NCBI GenBank assembly: GCA_029880325.1
Contig: JAOUOP010000025.1
Span: forward strand, 46,000 to 109,999
Reading direction: 5' to 3'
Source of the DNA: Myxococcales bacterium
GTDB taxonomy: Bacteria > Myxococcota_A > Polyangia > Polyangiales > JAFGIB01
DNA length: 64,000 nt
Position numbers and translations under genes: made by a program. Shown here in pieces: positions 42,296 to 53,993 of the stretch. Every line of letters starts with the position of its first letter. Within the stretch, counting starts at the first letter, position 1. The notes below the pieces were generated by a model. It was not told the origin of the DNA, did no database searches, and was given only the letters and a program-made list of their open reading frames with translations.

Positions 42296-43366
42296 TCAGC
42301 GCCGCCCCTGTTCGGCCAGAAGCGCCGCCTGGTGTTCGTTGCGCAGCGCCGTGAGCAGCTCATCGAGATCGCCGTCCACAATCGCCTCGAGCCTGTGCAG
42401 GGTCAGCCCCAGACGATGGTCGGTCACGCGGTTTTGCGGGTAGTTATAGGTTCGAATCTTCTCCGAGCGCTCGCCGCTGCCGACCATGGTGCGCCGCTCG
42501 GCAGCCTCGGCCTCGTGGGCCTTGTCCTGGGCCAGCACCAGCAACTTGGCGCGGAGGATCTGCAGCGCCCGGGCCTTGTTCTTGTGCTGCGAGCGCTCGT
42601 CCTGACAACGCACCATGATGCCGCTGGGCTTGTGGAAGACCTGCACGGCGCTGTTGGTGGTGTTGACGTGCTGGCCTCCGGGACCGCCAGCGCCCGTGGC
42701 CTGAATCTCGAGATCGTTGTCGTCGAGCTCCACATCGACCTCGTCGGCCTCGGGCAATACCGCCACGGTCGCTGTGGAGGTGTGGATGCGACCTTGACTC
42801 TCAGTTTCAGGCACGCGCTGCACGCGATGGACACCGCCCTCGAAGCGCAACACGGAGTAGACGCGCTCGCCCTTGATCGCGGCGATCACTTCCTTGAAGC
42901 CGCCAGCCGCCGATTCACTGCTCGACAGGACCTCGACCTTCCAGCGCTGCTGCTCGGCAAAGCGGCTGTACATGCGGAAGAGATCGGCGGCGAAGAGCGC
43001 TGCCTCGTCGCCGCCGGTGCCGGCACGGATCTCGAGCAGGGTGTCGCGGGCGTCGTTGGGGTCACTGGGCAAAAGCAGGATCGAGATCTCCTGCTCGAGG
43101 CGCTCGAGTTCGCGCTCCAGCCCCGGCAACTCCTCCTGCACCAGCTCGCGCAGCTCCGGGTCGCTGAGCGCCGCGCGGTCTTCGGCGATCTGGCGGCTGA
43201 CCGTCAGATAACGCCCGTAGGCCTCCACCAGCGGCGCCAGCTCGCCGCGCTCCCGCGACAGCTCGGTGTAACGCTTGCCGTCGGCGGCGATGTCCGGCTG
43301 GCACAGCAGGTCGTCGAGCTCGTCGAAACGGCTCCTCAGCGATTCGAGCTTGTCGGTGGGAAGCAT
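42296..43366 (-). CDS. prfA: Peptide chain release factor 1
   Basis: The 356-aa protein has the peptidyl-hydrolysis motif GGPGGQHVNTTNSAV, the RF1 helical N-terminal domain and the C-terminal NYPQNRVTDHRLGLTLH. It releases finished chains at UAA and UAG. It lies between rpmE and ribA on the same strand with about 80-base gaps on both sides; rpmE-prfA adjacency is common in bacteria. Confidence 0.96.
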   Translation of the reverse strand: MLPTDKLESLRSRFDELDDLLCQPDIAADGKRYTELSRERGELAPLVEAYGRYLTVSRQIAEDRAALSDPELRELVQEELPGLERELERLEQEISILLLPSDPNDARDTLLEIRAGTGGDEAALFAADLFRMYSRFAEQQRWKVEVLSSSESAAGGFKEVIAAIKGERVYSVLRFEGGVHRVQRVPETESQGRIHTSTATVAVLPEADEVDVELDDNDLEIQATGAGGPGGQHVNTTNSAVQVFHKPSGIMVRCQDERSQHKNKARALQILRAKLLVLAQDKAHEAEAAERRTMVGSGERSEKIRTYNYPQNRVTDHRLGLTLHRLEAIVDGDLDELLTALRNEHQAALLAEQGRR

Positions 43367-43447
43367 GCGCGCACCATGCGGGAGCGGGGAGAAAGACGGC
43401 CATCGGGTTGCCGCAAAGACACACGGCCACCCGCAACCGCACGCGCG

Positions 43448-43645
43448 CTACTTGCCGTACTTCTTCCGGAAGCGCTCGATGCGTCCCGCGGTATCGACCA
43501 CCTTCTGCTTACCGGTGTAGAAGGGGTGGCACTGGGAGCAGATGTCGATGCTGAAGGAGCCGCGTGTCGAATGGGTCACGAAGCTCTCGCCGCAAGCACA
43601 GGTCACGGTCGCTTCGACGTACTCGGGGTGAATCTCGGGCTTCAT
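43448..43645 (-). CDS. rpmE: 50S ribosomal protein L31 (zinc-binding form)
   Basis: The 65-aa protein from ATG 43645 starts MKPEIHPEYVEATVTC and has paired cysteines at residues 16, 18, 36 and 39, the zinc-binding C+ type, with CHPFYTGKQKVVDTAGR typical of L31. Confidence 0.95.
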   Translation of the reverse strand: MKPEIHPEYVEATVTCACGESFVTHSTRGSFSIDICSQCHPFYTGKQKVVDTAGRIERFRKKYGK

Positions 43646-43793
43646 CGCAGTTTTCCTGGCCTCGCGCGAAGCGAGGGCTTTGACCCGGGGCGGCAGCCCA
43701 GGGCCCGAGGCTTGTAGCTGAGATCGGAAGCCCGGGCAAGCCGCAGCAACACCGGTTGCGGCCGGGGTCGCTGCGGGATAAAGAAGCCGGGTC

Positions 43794-44075
43794 ATGGGGC
43801 AAAAGCGAATCCACCTGGTCTTGAGGGGACGCGTCCAGGGCGTCTACCTGCGGGCCTCGACCCAACGGGAAGCGCGGCAGCTGGGGCTCACGGGCTGGGT
43901 GAAAAACCGTGGCGACGGCGCGGTGGAAATCGTGGCCGAGGGCGAGGAGGACCAGGTCAAGGATCTGCTCTCCTGGGCCCAGACCGGGCCCGCCACGGCC
44001 CGGGTGGACAGCGTCGAAACCCGCTGGCGAAGCTACACGGGTGAATTTTCGCGCTTTGATATCGTGCACGACTGA
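43794..44075 (+). CDS. Acylphosphatase
   Basis: The 93-aa protein matches the family in length. GRVQGVYLRAST contains the phosphate-binding loop with catalytic Arg20, and GWVKNRGDG carries catalytic Asn38. It hydrolyses acyl phosphates such as acetyl or 1,3-bisphosphoglyceryl phosphate in the cytoplasm. It is divergent to rpmE, and the following 356 bases have no gene. Confidence 0.93.
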   Translation: MGQKRIHLVLRGRVQGVYLRASTQREARQLGLTGWVKNRGDGAVEIVAEGEEDQVKDLLSWAQTGPATARVDSVETRWRSYTGEFSRFDIVHD

Positions 44076-44431
44076 GAGGCTTCTTTCTCCGGGGGAAACA
44101 AGCCACGTCCGGACGCTTCCGGGCCCTGTCGTGTCGCGTCTCTCCTGCTCGTGGCCGCAGTCGCAGTCCGGCGACCACGCCCGGCACCGCGCCCCACGCT
44201 CGTCGTCGTAGCCGCCGTCGTTTGTTCGTGCTCGAGGTGCCGGCAGGTGCCATGCACCTGGACGCCATCGACGACCGGGCCTGCCATGGCATCCATGAAC
44301 ACGCGCACCCGTGTTCGAAAAACCAACGAAAGAAGCGCCCCGGCCCCAGCCGACGATCTGAGGGCCCGGCTCCGATGCGGCAAGAATGGCCGGAAAATTG
44401 ACCCCTGGCGATCGCCGGTGACACTGGGCCC
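44076..44431 (+). other. Intergenic region after acylphosphatase
   Basis: No convincing coding sequence or RNA gene is visible. A perfect 7-base inverted repeat GAACACG/CGTGTTC with a 6-base loop lies at 44297-44316, followed by GAAAAA; it lacks a uridine run on the plus strand. The last part presumably holds the promoter of the HEAT/TPR gene. Confidence 0.5.
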
Positions 44432-45904
44432 ATGTTGCGACATTCGCGCTGGGTCGCAGTGCTGCTCTTGCTCGGGCCGGGCTCGCCCGGCGCGGCGCAG
44501 CAACCAGCGGCGGCGCCGGCCCCCAAAGCCCTACCCGAGATCCCGCTCGAGCCCCAGCTCATCGGCCTGCAAGGACTCTCCGGCGAGGCCCTCGGCCGCG
44601 CCGCCCGCGAACTCGGCTCCGACTCACCCCATCAGCGCCAGGCAGCCGCTGGCCTGCTGAGCACGCTGGGCTCCGAGAGCCTGCCGGGCATCACGGCGCG
44701 CCTCAAACACCTGGCGGCCAAGCGCCGCCCCGGCGCCGAGGACGCCCGCGCGGCCATGACCGCCATCCGCCACGCCGCCGGCAGCCGCCGCGCCGACGAC
44801 GACGCGGACCTGGCCAAGGGCGTACTCAGCGCCCTGGCCGAGTCGCGCGACGCCGCGCGCTTGGCCATCGCCGAGCCGCTTTTGCTCTTGCGCTCGCTCG
44901 AAGCCATCGGCGGGCGCACCGGCGGCCGCCAGATCGCCCAGATCCTGACCCTCGACGACAGCGGGCTGTGGACCCACGAGGGGCGCCTGGTCCAAAAGCG
45001 CATGGGTTTGCGCCTTTTGCCGGCCCTGATCGAGCTGCGCAGTCACGAAAAGCCCTGGGTGCGCCGCTGGGCCCAGCGCGGCGTGCACACGCTCGGCATG
45101 GAGGAACCCAAGGCTGCCACCTCGCTCGAAGATCGGGCACTGGTGGCCGAGGTGATCGCCGCCTACACCGAACCCCTGGACTTCCCCGCCATGCCCATCG
45201 TGGTGCGGCTGACGGCGAGCGAGGGACTGCAGGTGCGGGCCGCTGCGCGCCGCGCTGTCGCCGCCTACGGCAAGAACGCCCGCTGGAAGCTACGCGAACT
45301 CTACCGCGAACTGGCCGGAAAGCCCGCCACCAAAGCCTGGAGCCCCGAGCGGGTGGCGAGCGAACTCTACGCCGTCATCGATCGCGCCGACACAAAGAAA
45401 GCCGAAGCGCTGCTGGCGAAGGGCGCCGAGCTGGGCCGCGCTGGTGACCTCGCCGGCGCCCAGCGGCACTTCGACGAGCTGCTGGCGCGCTTCCCGGACT
45501 TCGGTCGCCGCGCCGAGCTGGCCGCCGGCTACGCCGCCATCGGCGCCGAACATCTGGCCGCCGATCGCCTCGAAGCCTCACGCGCCGCCTACGCCCGCGC
45601 CCTGCGCCTTTCGCCCCAGCACGACGAAGCCGCAAGCTGGCGTGCCCAGCTCGCCTATGTCGGTGCCGAGCGGGCGCTGAGCCGCGGCGTCGTCGACCTA
45701 CACAGCTACGGGCGCGCGCTGCAGCTCGATTCCAAGCACGCCGCCGCCAGCCACGCCCGCGATCGCCTCAGCGGTCGCAGCGAAAGCCGACAGCGTTCCC
45801 AGAGACGCCTGGCCGCCGGCAGCGCCATCGGACTGTTGCTGGCGATCCTGCTGCTCTTGCGCCGCCGTCAGGGCGACAGCGCCGCCAGCCCCACTGCGGG
45901 ATGA
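44432..45904 (+). CDS. Exported HEAT/TPR-repeat protein with C-terminal membrane anchor
   Basis: The 490-aa protein has a signal peptide (WVAVLLLLGPGSPGAAQQ), then helical repeats of HEAT type (PHQRQAAAGLLSTLGSESLP, WVRRWAQRGVHTLGME, LQVRAAARRAVAAYG) and TPR-like repeats from about residue 325 (GAELGRAGDLAGAQRHFDELLARFP, LEASRAAYARALRLSPQ). It ends with a membrane helix (GSAIGLLLAILLLL) and a basic RRRQ stop-transfer. It is therefore likely a periplasmic protein anchored at its C-terminus; its partner is unknown. Confidence 0.78.
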   Translation: MLRHSRWVAVLLLLGPGSPGAAQQPAAAPAPKALPEIPLEPQLIGLQGLSGEALGRAARELGSDSPHQRQAAAGLLSTLGSESLPGITARLKHLAAKRRPGAEDARAAMTAIRHAAGSRRADDDADLAKGVLSALAESRDAARLAIAEPLLLLRSLEAIGGRTGGRQIAQILTLDDSGLWTHEGRLVQKRMGLRLLPALIELRSHEKPWVRRWAQRGVHTLGMEEPKAATSLEDRALVAEVIAAYTEPLDFPAMPIVVRLTASEGLQVRAAARRAVAAYGKNARWKLRELYRELAGKPATKAWSPERVASELYAVIDRADTKKAEALLAKGAELGRAGDLAGAQRHFDELLARFPDFGRRAELAAGYAAIGAEHLAADRLEASRAAYARALRLSPQHDEAASWRAQLAYVGAERALSRGVVDLHSYGRALQLDSKHAAASHARDRLSGRSESRQRSQRRLAAGSAIGLLLAILLLLRRRQGDSAASPTAG

Positions 45905-45984
45905 CTGCGGGCTGACGCAAATCGGCGCTTGTGGCATGGTCTGCAGCCACGGTGGCCCGACCCATCGGGGCCGCGACAGACGAC

Positions 45985-47625
<1,641 letters not shown>

Positions 47626-47854
47626 AGCGCGCACGAGGGCCTGCAAAACCCGGCGTTTCGAGCGCCGCGTGCGGACGCGCATTTGCAGTCACAGGCGGTC
47701 CATGCGAGTCTTGGGCTTCCTGAGAGGGCCCTACCTTTCTCGTCCAGCGCCGGTTCCCGGTGAGTGAAGTATCGAAGTGTGTGCGTGAGTGGACGGAACG
47801 TGCGCTGAGAAACGGGCGCCATCGGCGGCGTTCGGACGGACCGAGAAAGGCATC

Positions 47855-48304
47855 ATGTCGAGAAAGATCTTCGTAGGAAACCTCAACTTCGGCACCGCAG
47901 AGGAGGCCCTGCGCGAGTTCTGCGCCGGCGCTGGCACCGTGGTCGATGTGCGGATCCCGCTCGACCGCGACAGCGGACGGCCGCGGGGCTTCGCCTTCGT
48001 CACCTACTCGAGCGAAGAAGAGGCAAGCGCAGCCATCGAGCAGCTCAATGGGCAAGACCTGGAGGGCCGAGCGCTGCGCATCGACACCGCCGAGGAACGC
48101 CGTCCGCCCCGACCCGGCCCCTCTTTCAATGACAACGGCCCGTCCGACTACGGCGACGGTGGCGGCGGTGGCGGTGGTGGTGGCCGCGGTCGCGGCTACG
48201 GCGGCGGTGGCGGCGGTGGCGGCTACGGCGGTGGTCCCCCGGGAGGCGGCAACAAGCCCAAGGGCAGCCGTCGCGGCCTGCGCGCTCGCAAGCGCTCGCT
48301 ATAG
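47855..48304 (+). CDS. RNA-binding protein with RRM domain and Gly-rich tail
   Basis: The 149-aa protein carries one RRM: RNP2 IFVGNL (residues 5-10) and RNP1 RGFAFVTY (44-51), followed by a Gly/Arg/Tyr-rich tail (GGGGGRGRGYGGGGG) from about residue 97. Such small glycine-rich RRM proteins are known in cyanobacteria and delta-proteobacteria, often induced by cold, where they bind RNA. GAGAAAGG lies 4-11 bases before the ATG. The 5' region of roughly 230 bases could form a long leader; regulation by it is only a possibility. Confidence 0.92.
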   Translation: MSRKIFVGNLNFGTAEEALREFCAGAGTVVDVRIPLDRDSGRPRGFAFVTYSSEEEASAAIEQLNGQDLEGRALRIDTAEERRPPRPGPSFNDNGPSDYGDGGGGGGGGGRGRGYGGGGGGGGYGGGPPGGGNKPKGSRRGLRARKRSL

Positions 48305-48349
48305 GCGCCGGAGGGCGCGAGCAGCAGACGCTCGCTGCGATGGATGACA

Positions 48350-48374
48350 CCTGCGGCGGCAACTCCGCCGCAGG
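48350..48374. terminator. Stem-loop between convergent RRM and aspartokinase genes
   Basis: CCTGCGGCGG and CCGCCGCAGG form a perfect 10-base GC stem with a 5-base loop, placed between two convergent stops. It could terminate both transcripts, although neither side has a U-tract. Confidence 0.5.
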
Positions 48375-48386
48375 CGCGTCGCGCCT

Positions 48387-49709
48387 TCACTTCACGAAGC
48401 GCTGGTAGATCGCGCGCACCGCAGCTTCGAAGTCGTCCTCGCGGACGCCGACGATGATGTTCAGCTCGCCCGATCCCTGATCGATCATGCGGATGTTGAT
48501 GCCGGCATCGGCGAGCGCCGTCATCACGCGCGCCGCCATGCCGGGCGCGTACATCATGCCGCGGCCCACCGTCGCAATCAGCGCGATGCCCGGCTTGATG
48601 TCGATGCTATCGGGCTTGCACTGGGCCCGCAGATCCTCGAGCACCGCATCCGCCTTGCCTTCCAGTTGACTGGAGCTGACCACGATGCTGAGGGTGTCGA
48701 TGCCCGAAGGCATGTGCTCGAAGCTGATGCCGTGACTCTCCAGCACGCCCAGCAGCCGCCGGCCGAAACCGATCTCGGCGTTCATCAGCGTCTTTTCGAC
48801 GGCGATGATGGAAAAGCCCTTGCGACCGGCCACCCCGGTGATGCGCTCGCTGCTGGCGAGTTCGGTCTCACCGTTGCCGCGGACGATCATCGTGCCCGGA
48901 TCGCCCGGCTCGCTGGTGTTGCGGATGTTGACCGGAATCCCCGACTCGCGCACCGGGAAAATGGCCTCGTCGTGCAGCACCGTCGCGCCCATGTACGCCA
49001 GCTCGCGCAGCTCGCGGTAGGTGAGCACCGCGATTTGCTTGGGGCTGTCGACGATGCGCGGATCGGCCATCAAAAGCCCCGAGACGTCGGTCCAATTTTC
49101 GTAGACGTCGGCGTCGACACCGCGGGCGATGATTGCGCCGGTCACATCCGAACCACCACGCGAAAAGGTGGCCACTTCACCGTCCAAGCGCGCGCCGTAG
49201 AAGCCGCTGATGACGCCATGGGGCAACTTCCCGAGACGCGCGCTGACTGCTTGATGGGTCTCTTCGGGCAGGAAGCGACCGCGTTCGTCGAAAACGATGA
49301 TCTCGACTGGATCGATGAAGGGCCAGCCGAGAAGCGCGGCTACGATATGACCGTTGAGAAACTCCCCGCGGCTTGCACAGTAGGCCGCGCCAGCGCCGGC
49401 CGCGATGCGGGCGTGCACCTCGTCGAGCAGCGAAGCGATGTCCAACGACAGCCCGAGGTCGCAAACGATCGTCTGGTAACGCTCGCGGATCAGCCCGAAC
49501 ACCTCTTCGAAGCCCACGCCGCGCTTGACGTGCTCGTGGCAGAGGTAAAGCAGGTCGGTGACCTTCTGGTCATCGCGGCTGCGCTTGCCGGGCGCCGAGG
49601 GCACCACCCAGCGACGCGCCGAATCAGCCTCGACGATGGCCTGGACCTGCCGCAGCTGGGCGCCGCCGGCCACGCTCGTTCCGCCGAATTTGCAGACCTT
49701 CACGGCCAT
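48387..49709 (-). CDS. lysC: Aspartate kinase
   Basis: The 440-aa protein starts MAVKVCKFGGTSVAGG with the kinase KFGGTS motif. It has FSRGGSDVTGAIIARG in the nucleotide-binding part and two C-terminal ACT domains (FSIIAVEKTLMNAEIGFGRRLLGVLESHGISFEHM and MMYAPGMAARVMTALADAGINIRMIDQGSGEL). It phosphorylates aspartate to open lysine, threonine and methionine synthesis; the ACT domains suggest feedback control. No other pathway gene is adjacent; it lies just downstream of rplQ. Confidence 0.93.
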   Translation of the reverse strand: MAVKVCKFGGTSVAGGAQLRQVQAIVEADSARRWVVPSAPGKRSRDDQKVTDLLYLCHEHVKRGVGFEEVFGLIRERYQTIVCDLGLSLDIASLLDEVHARIAAGAGAAYCASRGEFLNGHIVAALLGWPFIDPVEIIVFDERGRFLPEETHQAVSARLGKLPHGVISGFYGARLDGEVATFSRGGSDVTGAIIARGVDADVYENWTDVSGLLMADPRIVDSPKQIAVLTYRELRELAYMGATVLHDEAIFPVRESGIPVNIRNTSEPGDPGTMIVRGNGETELASSERITGVAGRKGFSIIAVEKTLMNAEIGFGRRLLGVLESHGISFEHMPSGIDTLSIVVSSSQLEGKADAVLEDLRAQCKPDSIDIKPGIALIATVGRGMMYAPGMAARVMTALADAGINIRMIDQGSGELNIIVGVREDDFEAAVRAIYQRFVK

Positions 49710-49779
49710 GACTGCAGAACCTACACCGAAACGACAGCTGCGCCAGCCCGGCGCGAGAAGCCGCCGTCGGATGGAGCAG

Positions 49780-50250
49780 CTAGAGCAGCTCGATCAGGCT
49801 CATGGGCGCATTGTCGCCGCGCCGATTGCCCTTCTTGATGATGCGTGTGTAGCCGCCACCGCGGCCTTCCTGGACGCGCTCGAGGTAGCGCGGTGCGATC
49901 TCTTCGAAGAGCTTCTGCACCAGGTTCACTTCCTCCACGTCCCCGCCGGGCAGGGTGCGCGTGGACTTGACCGGCAGAAAGCGGGCGATCTGGCGCTGGG
50001 CGTGAAGCCGGCGGGCCAGAACACGCGAGCGCTCTTCTTCCTGGAGCTTGGCCACATCCACGGTGAGATCTTCACCGAGACGCAGGGCCTTGCTGATCAA
50101 ACGCTCGGTCACCCCGCGCAGCTCCTTGGCCTTGGCGTCGGTGGTCTCGATGCGCTCGTGGAGCACCAGATTGCCCGCGAGGTTGCGGAACATGGCGCGG
50201 CGGTGGGCGCTGTTGCGTCCGAACTTTCGACCTGTTTTGCGATGGCGCAT
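49780..50250 (-). CDS. rplQ: 50S ribosomal protein L17
   Basis: The 156-aa protein has MRHRKTGRKFGRNSAHRRAM and LVLHERIETTDAKAKELRG, diagnostic of L17. It is longer than the 120-130 residues usual in other bacteria, with extra residues in the middle and at the C-terminus (RRGDNAPMSLIELL). It is the last gene of the alpha operon. Confidence 0.96.
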   Translation of the reverse strand: MRHRKTGRKFGRNSAHRRAMFRNLAGNLVLHERIETTDAKAKELRGVTERLISKALRLGEDLTVDVAKLQEEERSRVLARRLHAQRQIARFLPVKSTRTLPGGDVEEVNLVQKLFEEIAPRYLERVQEGRGGGYTRIIKKGNRRGDNAPMSLIELL

Positions 50251-50352
50251 GACGGCTGCTCTCTCGTAGTTACGGCTAGCTGCGAAGGGCCCGGCGACGG
50301 CCGCCTGCGCTCTTGCGCAAGGGGCCGGTTGCCGCCTCTGCCCCGGGGCTCC

Positions 50353-51408
<1,056 letters not shown>

Positions 51409-51418
51409 GAATACCTAC

Positions 51419-52045
51419 CTAGCGCGAGTAAAACTCGACGATCATTTGTTCTTCGATGGGTAGCGTGATGGCCTCGCGGCTGGGCATGGCCTTGACGGTG
51501 GCCTCAAGGGCATCGCGATTGAACTCGAGCCACTCGGGCTGCTCGCGACGGGCCGCCACTTCGAGCGCCCCCTGAATACGAGCCAGGTTCTTGCTCTTTT
51601 CGCGCACGGTGATGGTGTCGCCAGGGCGCAGCAAAAACGAGGGGATGTTCACGGTGCGACCGTTGACCTTGACGTGCTTGTGGCGCACCAGCTGGCGGGC
51701 TTCGGTGCGCGTGGAGCCCAGGCCCAGCCGGAAAACCGCGCTGTCGAGACGCCGCTCGAGCAGATTCAGCAGGTTTTCACCGGTTACGCCGCGCTGGCGG
51801 TCGGCCATGGCGAAGTAACGACGAAACTGCTTTTCGAGCACGCCGTACATGCGACGCACCTTCTGCTTTTCGCGCAGACGCACGCCATACTCGGTGAACT
51901 TCGAACGGCGCTGGCCGTGAACGCCGGGCGGATAGGGCCGGCGGTCGAAGGAACACTTGTCGGTGTAGCAACGCTCTCCCTTGAGGAAGAGCTTCATGTT
52001 TTCACGCCTGCACTGCTTGCAGACCGGGCCGATGTAACGTGCCAT
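51419..52045 (-). CDS. rpsD: 30S ribosomal protein S4
   Basis: The 208-aa protein has MARYIGPVCKQCRREN, the S4 N-terminal domain, and LGLGSTRTEARQLVRHKHVKVNG, the S4 RNA-binding domain. CKQC and a further Cys in ERCYTDKCSFD suggest a zinc-binding form. Its position before rpoA is standard. Confidence 0.97.
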   Translation of the reverse strand: MARYIGPVCKQCRRENMKLFLKGERCYTDKCSFDRRPYPPGVHGQRRSKFTEYGVRLREKQKVRRMYGVLEKQFRRYFAMADRQRGVTGENLLNLLERRLDSAVFRLGLGSTRTEARQLVRHKHVKVNGRTVNIPSFLLRPGDTITVREKSKNLARIQGALEVAARREQPEWLEFNRDALEATVKAMPSREAITLPIEEQMIVEFYSR

Positions 52046-52068
52046 GGGGTCGCTTTCTCCTGCTCGGC

Positions 52069-52470
52069 TCAGACGCGGCGACGCTTGGGGGGGCGGCAGC
52101 CGTTGTGGGGAATCGGGGTGACGTCGCGGATCAGAGTCACGCGCATGCCGACGCTCTGGAACGCGCGCAGCGCAGACTCACGGCCGGAACCGGGGCCCTT
52201 GACGAAGATCGCGACCGTTCGCATGCCGTGATCCTGCGCCTTGCGGGCGGCGTCCTCGGCGGCCAGCTGGGCTGCAAAGGGCGTGCTCTTGCGCGAGCCC
52301 TTGAAGCCGCGCGAGCCGGCGCTCGACCAGGAAACCACGTTGCCGCTGACGTCGGTGATGGTGACCAGGGTGTTGTTGAAGGTCGACTGGATGTGCGCAA
52401 TTCCAGCCGCCACGTTCTTCTTGACGCGCTTTTTGCCCTTGGACGCGCTTTTTGCTGATGCTTTAGCCAT
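52069..52470 (-). CDS. rpsK: 30S ribosomal protein S11
   Basis: A 133-aa protein with VKKNVAAGIAHIQSTFNNTLVTITD and the C-terminal DVTPIPHNGCRPPKRRRV, both diagnostic of S11. It lies between rpsM and rpsD. Confidence 0.97.
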   Translation of the reverse strand: MAKASAKSASKGKKRVKKNVAAGIAHIQSTFNNTLVTITDVSGNVVSWSSAGSRGFKGSRKSTPFAAQLAAEDAARKAQDHGMRTVAIFVKGPGSGRESALRAFQSVGMRVTLIRDVTPIPHNGCRPPKRRRV

Positions 52471-52492
52471 CGGATCTTTCTCGTCTTCGGGA

Positions 52493-52861
52493 CTACTTCT
52501 TGCGACTCATGACACCCTTGCGGGGGCCCTTGCGCGTGCGCGCGTTGGTGTGGGTTCGCTGACCGCGGACCGGCAGGCCGCGCCGATGGCGCAGCCCCCG
52601 ATAGCAGCCCAGATCCATCAGGCGCTTGACGTTCATCTGAATCTCGCGACGCAGATCGCCTTCGACCTTGTAATCGCCGTCGAGAACTTCGCGGATGCGC
52701 TTGAGCTCGGCGTCACCGAGATTGTCGGTGATCATTTCCGGGGACAGCTCCGCCTTCCTGCAGATCTCTTTGGCCACGTGGGGGCCGATTCCGTAGATGT
52801 ACTGAAGCGAGATCCACAGGTGCTTGCGCCCTGGAATGTCTACGCCGGCAATTCGAGCCAT
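52493..52861 (-). CDS. rpsM: 30S ribosomal protein S13
   Basis: A 122-aa protein with MARIAGVDIPGRKHLWISLQ, YIYGIGPHVAKEI and GCYRGLRHRRGLPVRGQRTHTNARTRKGP, the S13 signature. Start of the alpha operon after rpmJ. Confidence 0.97.
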   Translation of the reverse strand: MARIAGVDIPGRKHLWISLQYIYGIGPHVAKEICRKAELSPEMITDNLGDAELKRIREVLDGDYKVEGDLRREIQMNVKRLMDLGCYRGLRHRRGLPVRGQRTHTNARTRKGPRKGVMSRKK

Positions 52862-52923
52862 TGCTGCTTTCTCCTGCTTCCCGTCTCTGGAAGTGAAATG
52901 GATTCGGTCGAACCCTCTGCCCT

Positions 52924-53037
52924 TCAGCCCTGGCGCTGCTTGTGGCGGGGGTTTTCACACAAGACCCGGACGATGCCCTTGCGGCGCACGATTTTGCACT
53001 TGTCACAGATCTTTTTGACGCTGGGTCGAACCTTCAT
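52924..53037 (-). CDS. rpmJ: 50S ribosomal protein L36
   Basis: Reading down from ATG 53037 gives 37 residues, MKVRPSVKKICDKCKIVRRK and onward to a TGA at 52926-52924. Cys11, Cys14, Cys27 and His32 form the zinc site. It lies between infA and rpsM as expected. Confidence 0.95.
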   Translation of the reverse strand: MKVRPSVKKICDKCKIVRRKGIVRVLCENPRHKQRQG

Positions 53038-53073
53038 GTCGTCCTCGAAACTTGGTCTTGGTCCTGCTAGCCG

Positions 53074-53301
53074 CTAACTTTTGCGCTGAATCTTGGCGCT
53101 GATCTTTCCGCGTGTGGGGTCGAAGGCGGATATCTCGAGTCGAACCCGGTCTCCGGGAATCACCCGGACCAGGACTCGCCTGGCTGCACTTGATATCGAT
53201 GCCGTGATCGTCTTGCCGTCCTCCAAAACCACTCTGTAGAGCCCCTTGGGTAGGGCGCTTTCGACCAGCCCTTCCATCTGCCGCTCGTCGCCCATGGCCA
53301 C
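53074..53301 (-). CDS. infA: Translation initiation factor IF-1
   Basis: The 75-aa protein is an S1/OB-fold IF-1: MEGLVESALPKGLYRVVLEDGK and IPGDRVRLEISAFDPTRGKI correspond to the family core. It is somewhat diverged in the middle (ASISSAARRVLVRV). Position between adk and rpmJ is usual, though map is absent. Confidence 0.9.
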   Translation of the reverse strand: MAMGDERQMEGLVESALPKGLYRVVLEDGKTITASISSAARRVLVRVIPGDRVRLEISAFDPTRGKISAKIQRKS

Positions 53302-53354
53302 CGCAGCCGCCGTTCTACTCGATTCGCGTCCCTATCGCTTCCCTTTGGCTCCGT

Positions 53355-53993
53355 CTATCCAAGCACCCCTCGGATGCGCTCGGTGATTTCGTCCAGGCTG
53401 CCTACGCCGTCAACCGCCTTCACCACTCCGGCCTTTTGGTAGAAATCGAGCAAGGGGGCGGTCTTTTCCAGGTACTCGTCGTAGCGTTTTCGCACGACTT
53501 CTTCGGTGTCGTCCTTGCGCTGGACCAATTGACCCCCGCATTCGCAGCGGTCCTGCGAGGGCGGCGGATTGTAGCGCAAGTGGAAAATCTGTCCACAGCT
53601 CTGACAGGAACGGCGGTGGATGATGCGTTCGATCATCTCGTCGAGCTGCACCTCGATGCTGACCACGGAGTCGACCTGACGACCGGCTTCGCTCAGCAGC
53701 CCATCGAGGGCTTCTGCCTGCGCCACTGTGCGTGGGTAACCGTCGAAGATCGCTCCGTTTTTCGCGTCCTCGGCGGCCAGGCGCTGACGGAAGAGTTCCA
53801 GCACCAGGCTGTCGGGCACGAGCAGGCCCTTGGACATGTAGTCGTCGAACTGCTTGCCCAGCTCGCTGCCGGCCGCGCGCTCGGCGCGCATCATGTCACC
53901 GGTGGAAATTTGCGGTATTTGCAGAATATCCACCAGGCGTTTGGCTTGGGTGCCCTTACCGGCTCCCGGGGGTCCGAAAAGAATCAGGTCCAT
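53355..53993 (-). CDS. adk: Adenylate kinase
   Basis: From ATG 53993 the 212-aa enzyme has the P-loop LILFGPPGAGKGTQA, the AMP-binding QISTGDMMRAE and IFDGYPRTVAQA, and a LID domain with four cysteines (CQSCGQIFHLRYNPP, CECGGQ) that fit a zinc-bound LID. It balances ATP, ADP and AMP. Its ATG overlaps the secY stop as TGATG. Confidence 0.96.
   Translation of the reverse strand: MDLILFGPPGAGKGTQAKRLVDILQIPQISTGDMMRAERAAGSELGKQFDDYMSKGLLVPDSLVLELFRQRLAAEDAKNGAIFDGYPRTVAQAEALDGLLSEAGRQVDSVVSIEVQLDEMIERIIHRRSCQSCGQIFHLRYNPPPSQDRCECGGQLVQRKDDTEEVVRKRYDEYLEKTAPLLDFYQKAGVVKAVDGVGSLDEITERIRGVLG

Noticed and set aside
44076..44431. Possible small RNA or small protein in this gap
   Set aside because: Only a 7-base hairpin was seen; candidate frames have biased Arg/Pro/Ser composition and no start context.
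45925..45960. Sigma54-like GG/GC elements upstream of the fumarase
   Set aside because: TGGCA and TGCA are present, but the GG-to-GC spacing is 8 rather than the required 10 bases.
48120..48250. GGC/GGT repeats as a CRISPR or satellite array
   Set aside because: They encode the Gly-rich tail of the RRM protein and have no spacer structure.
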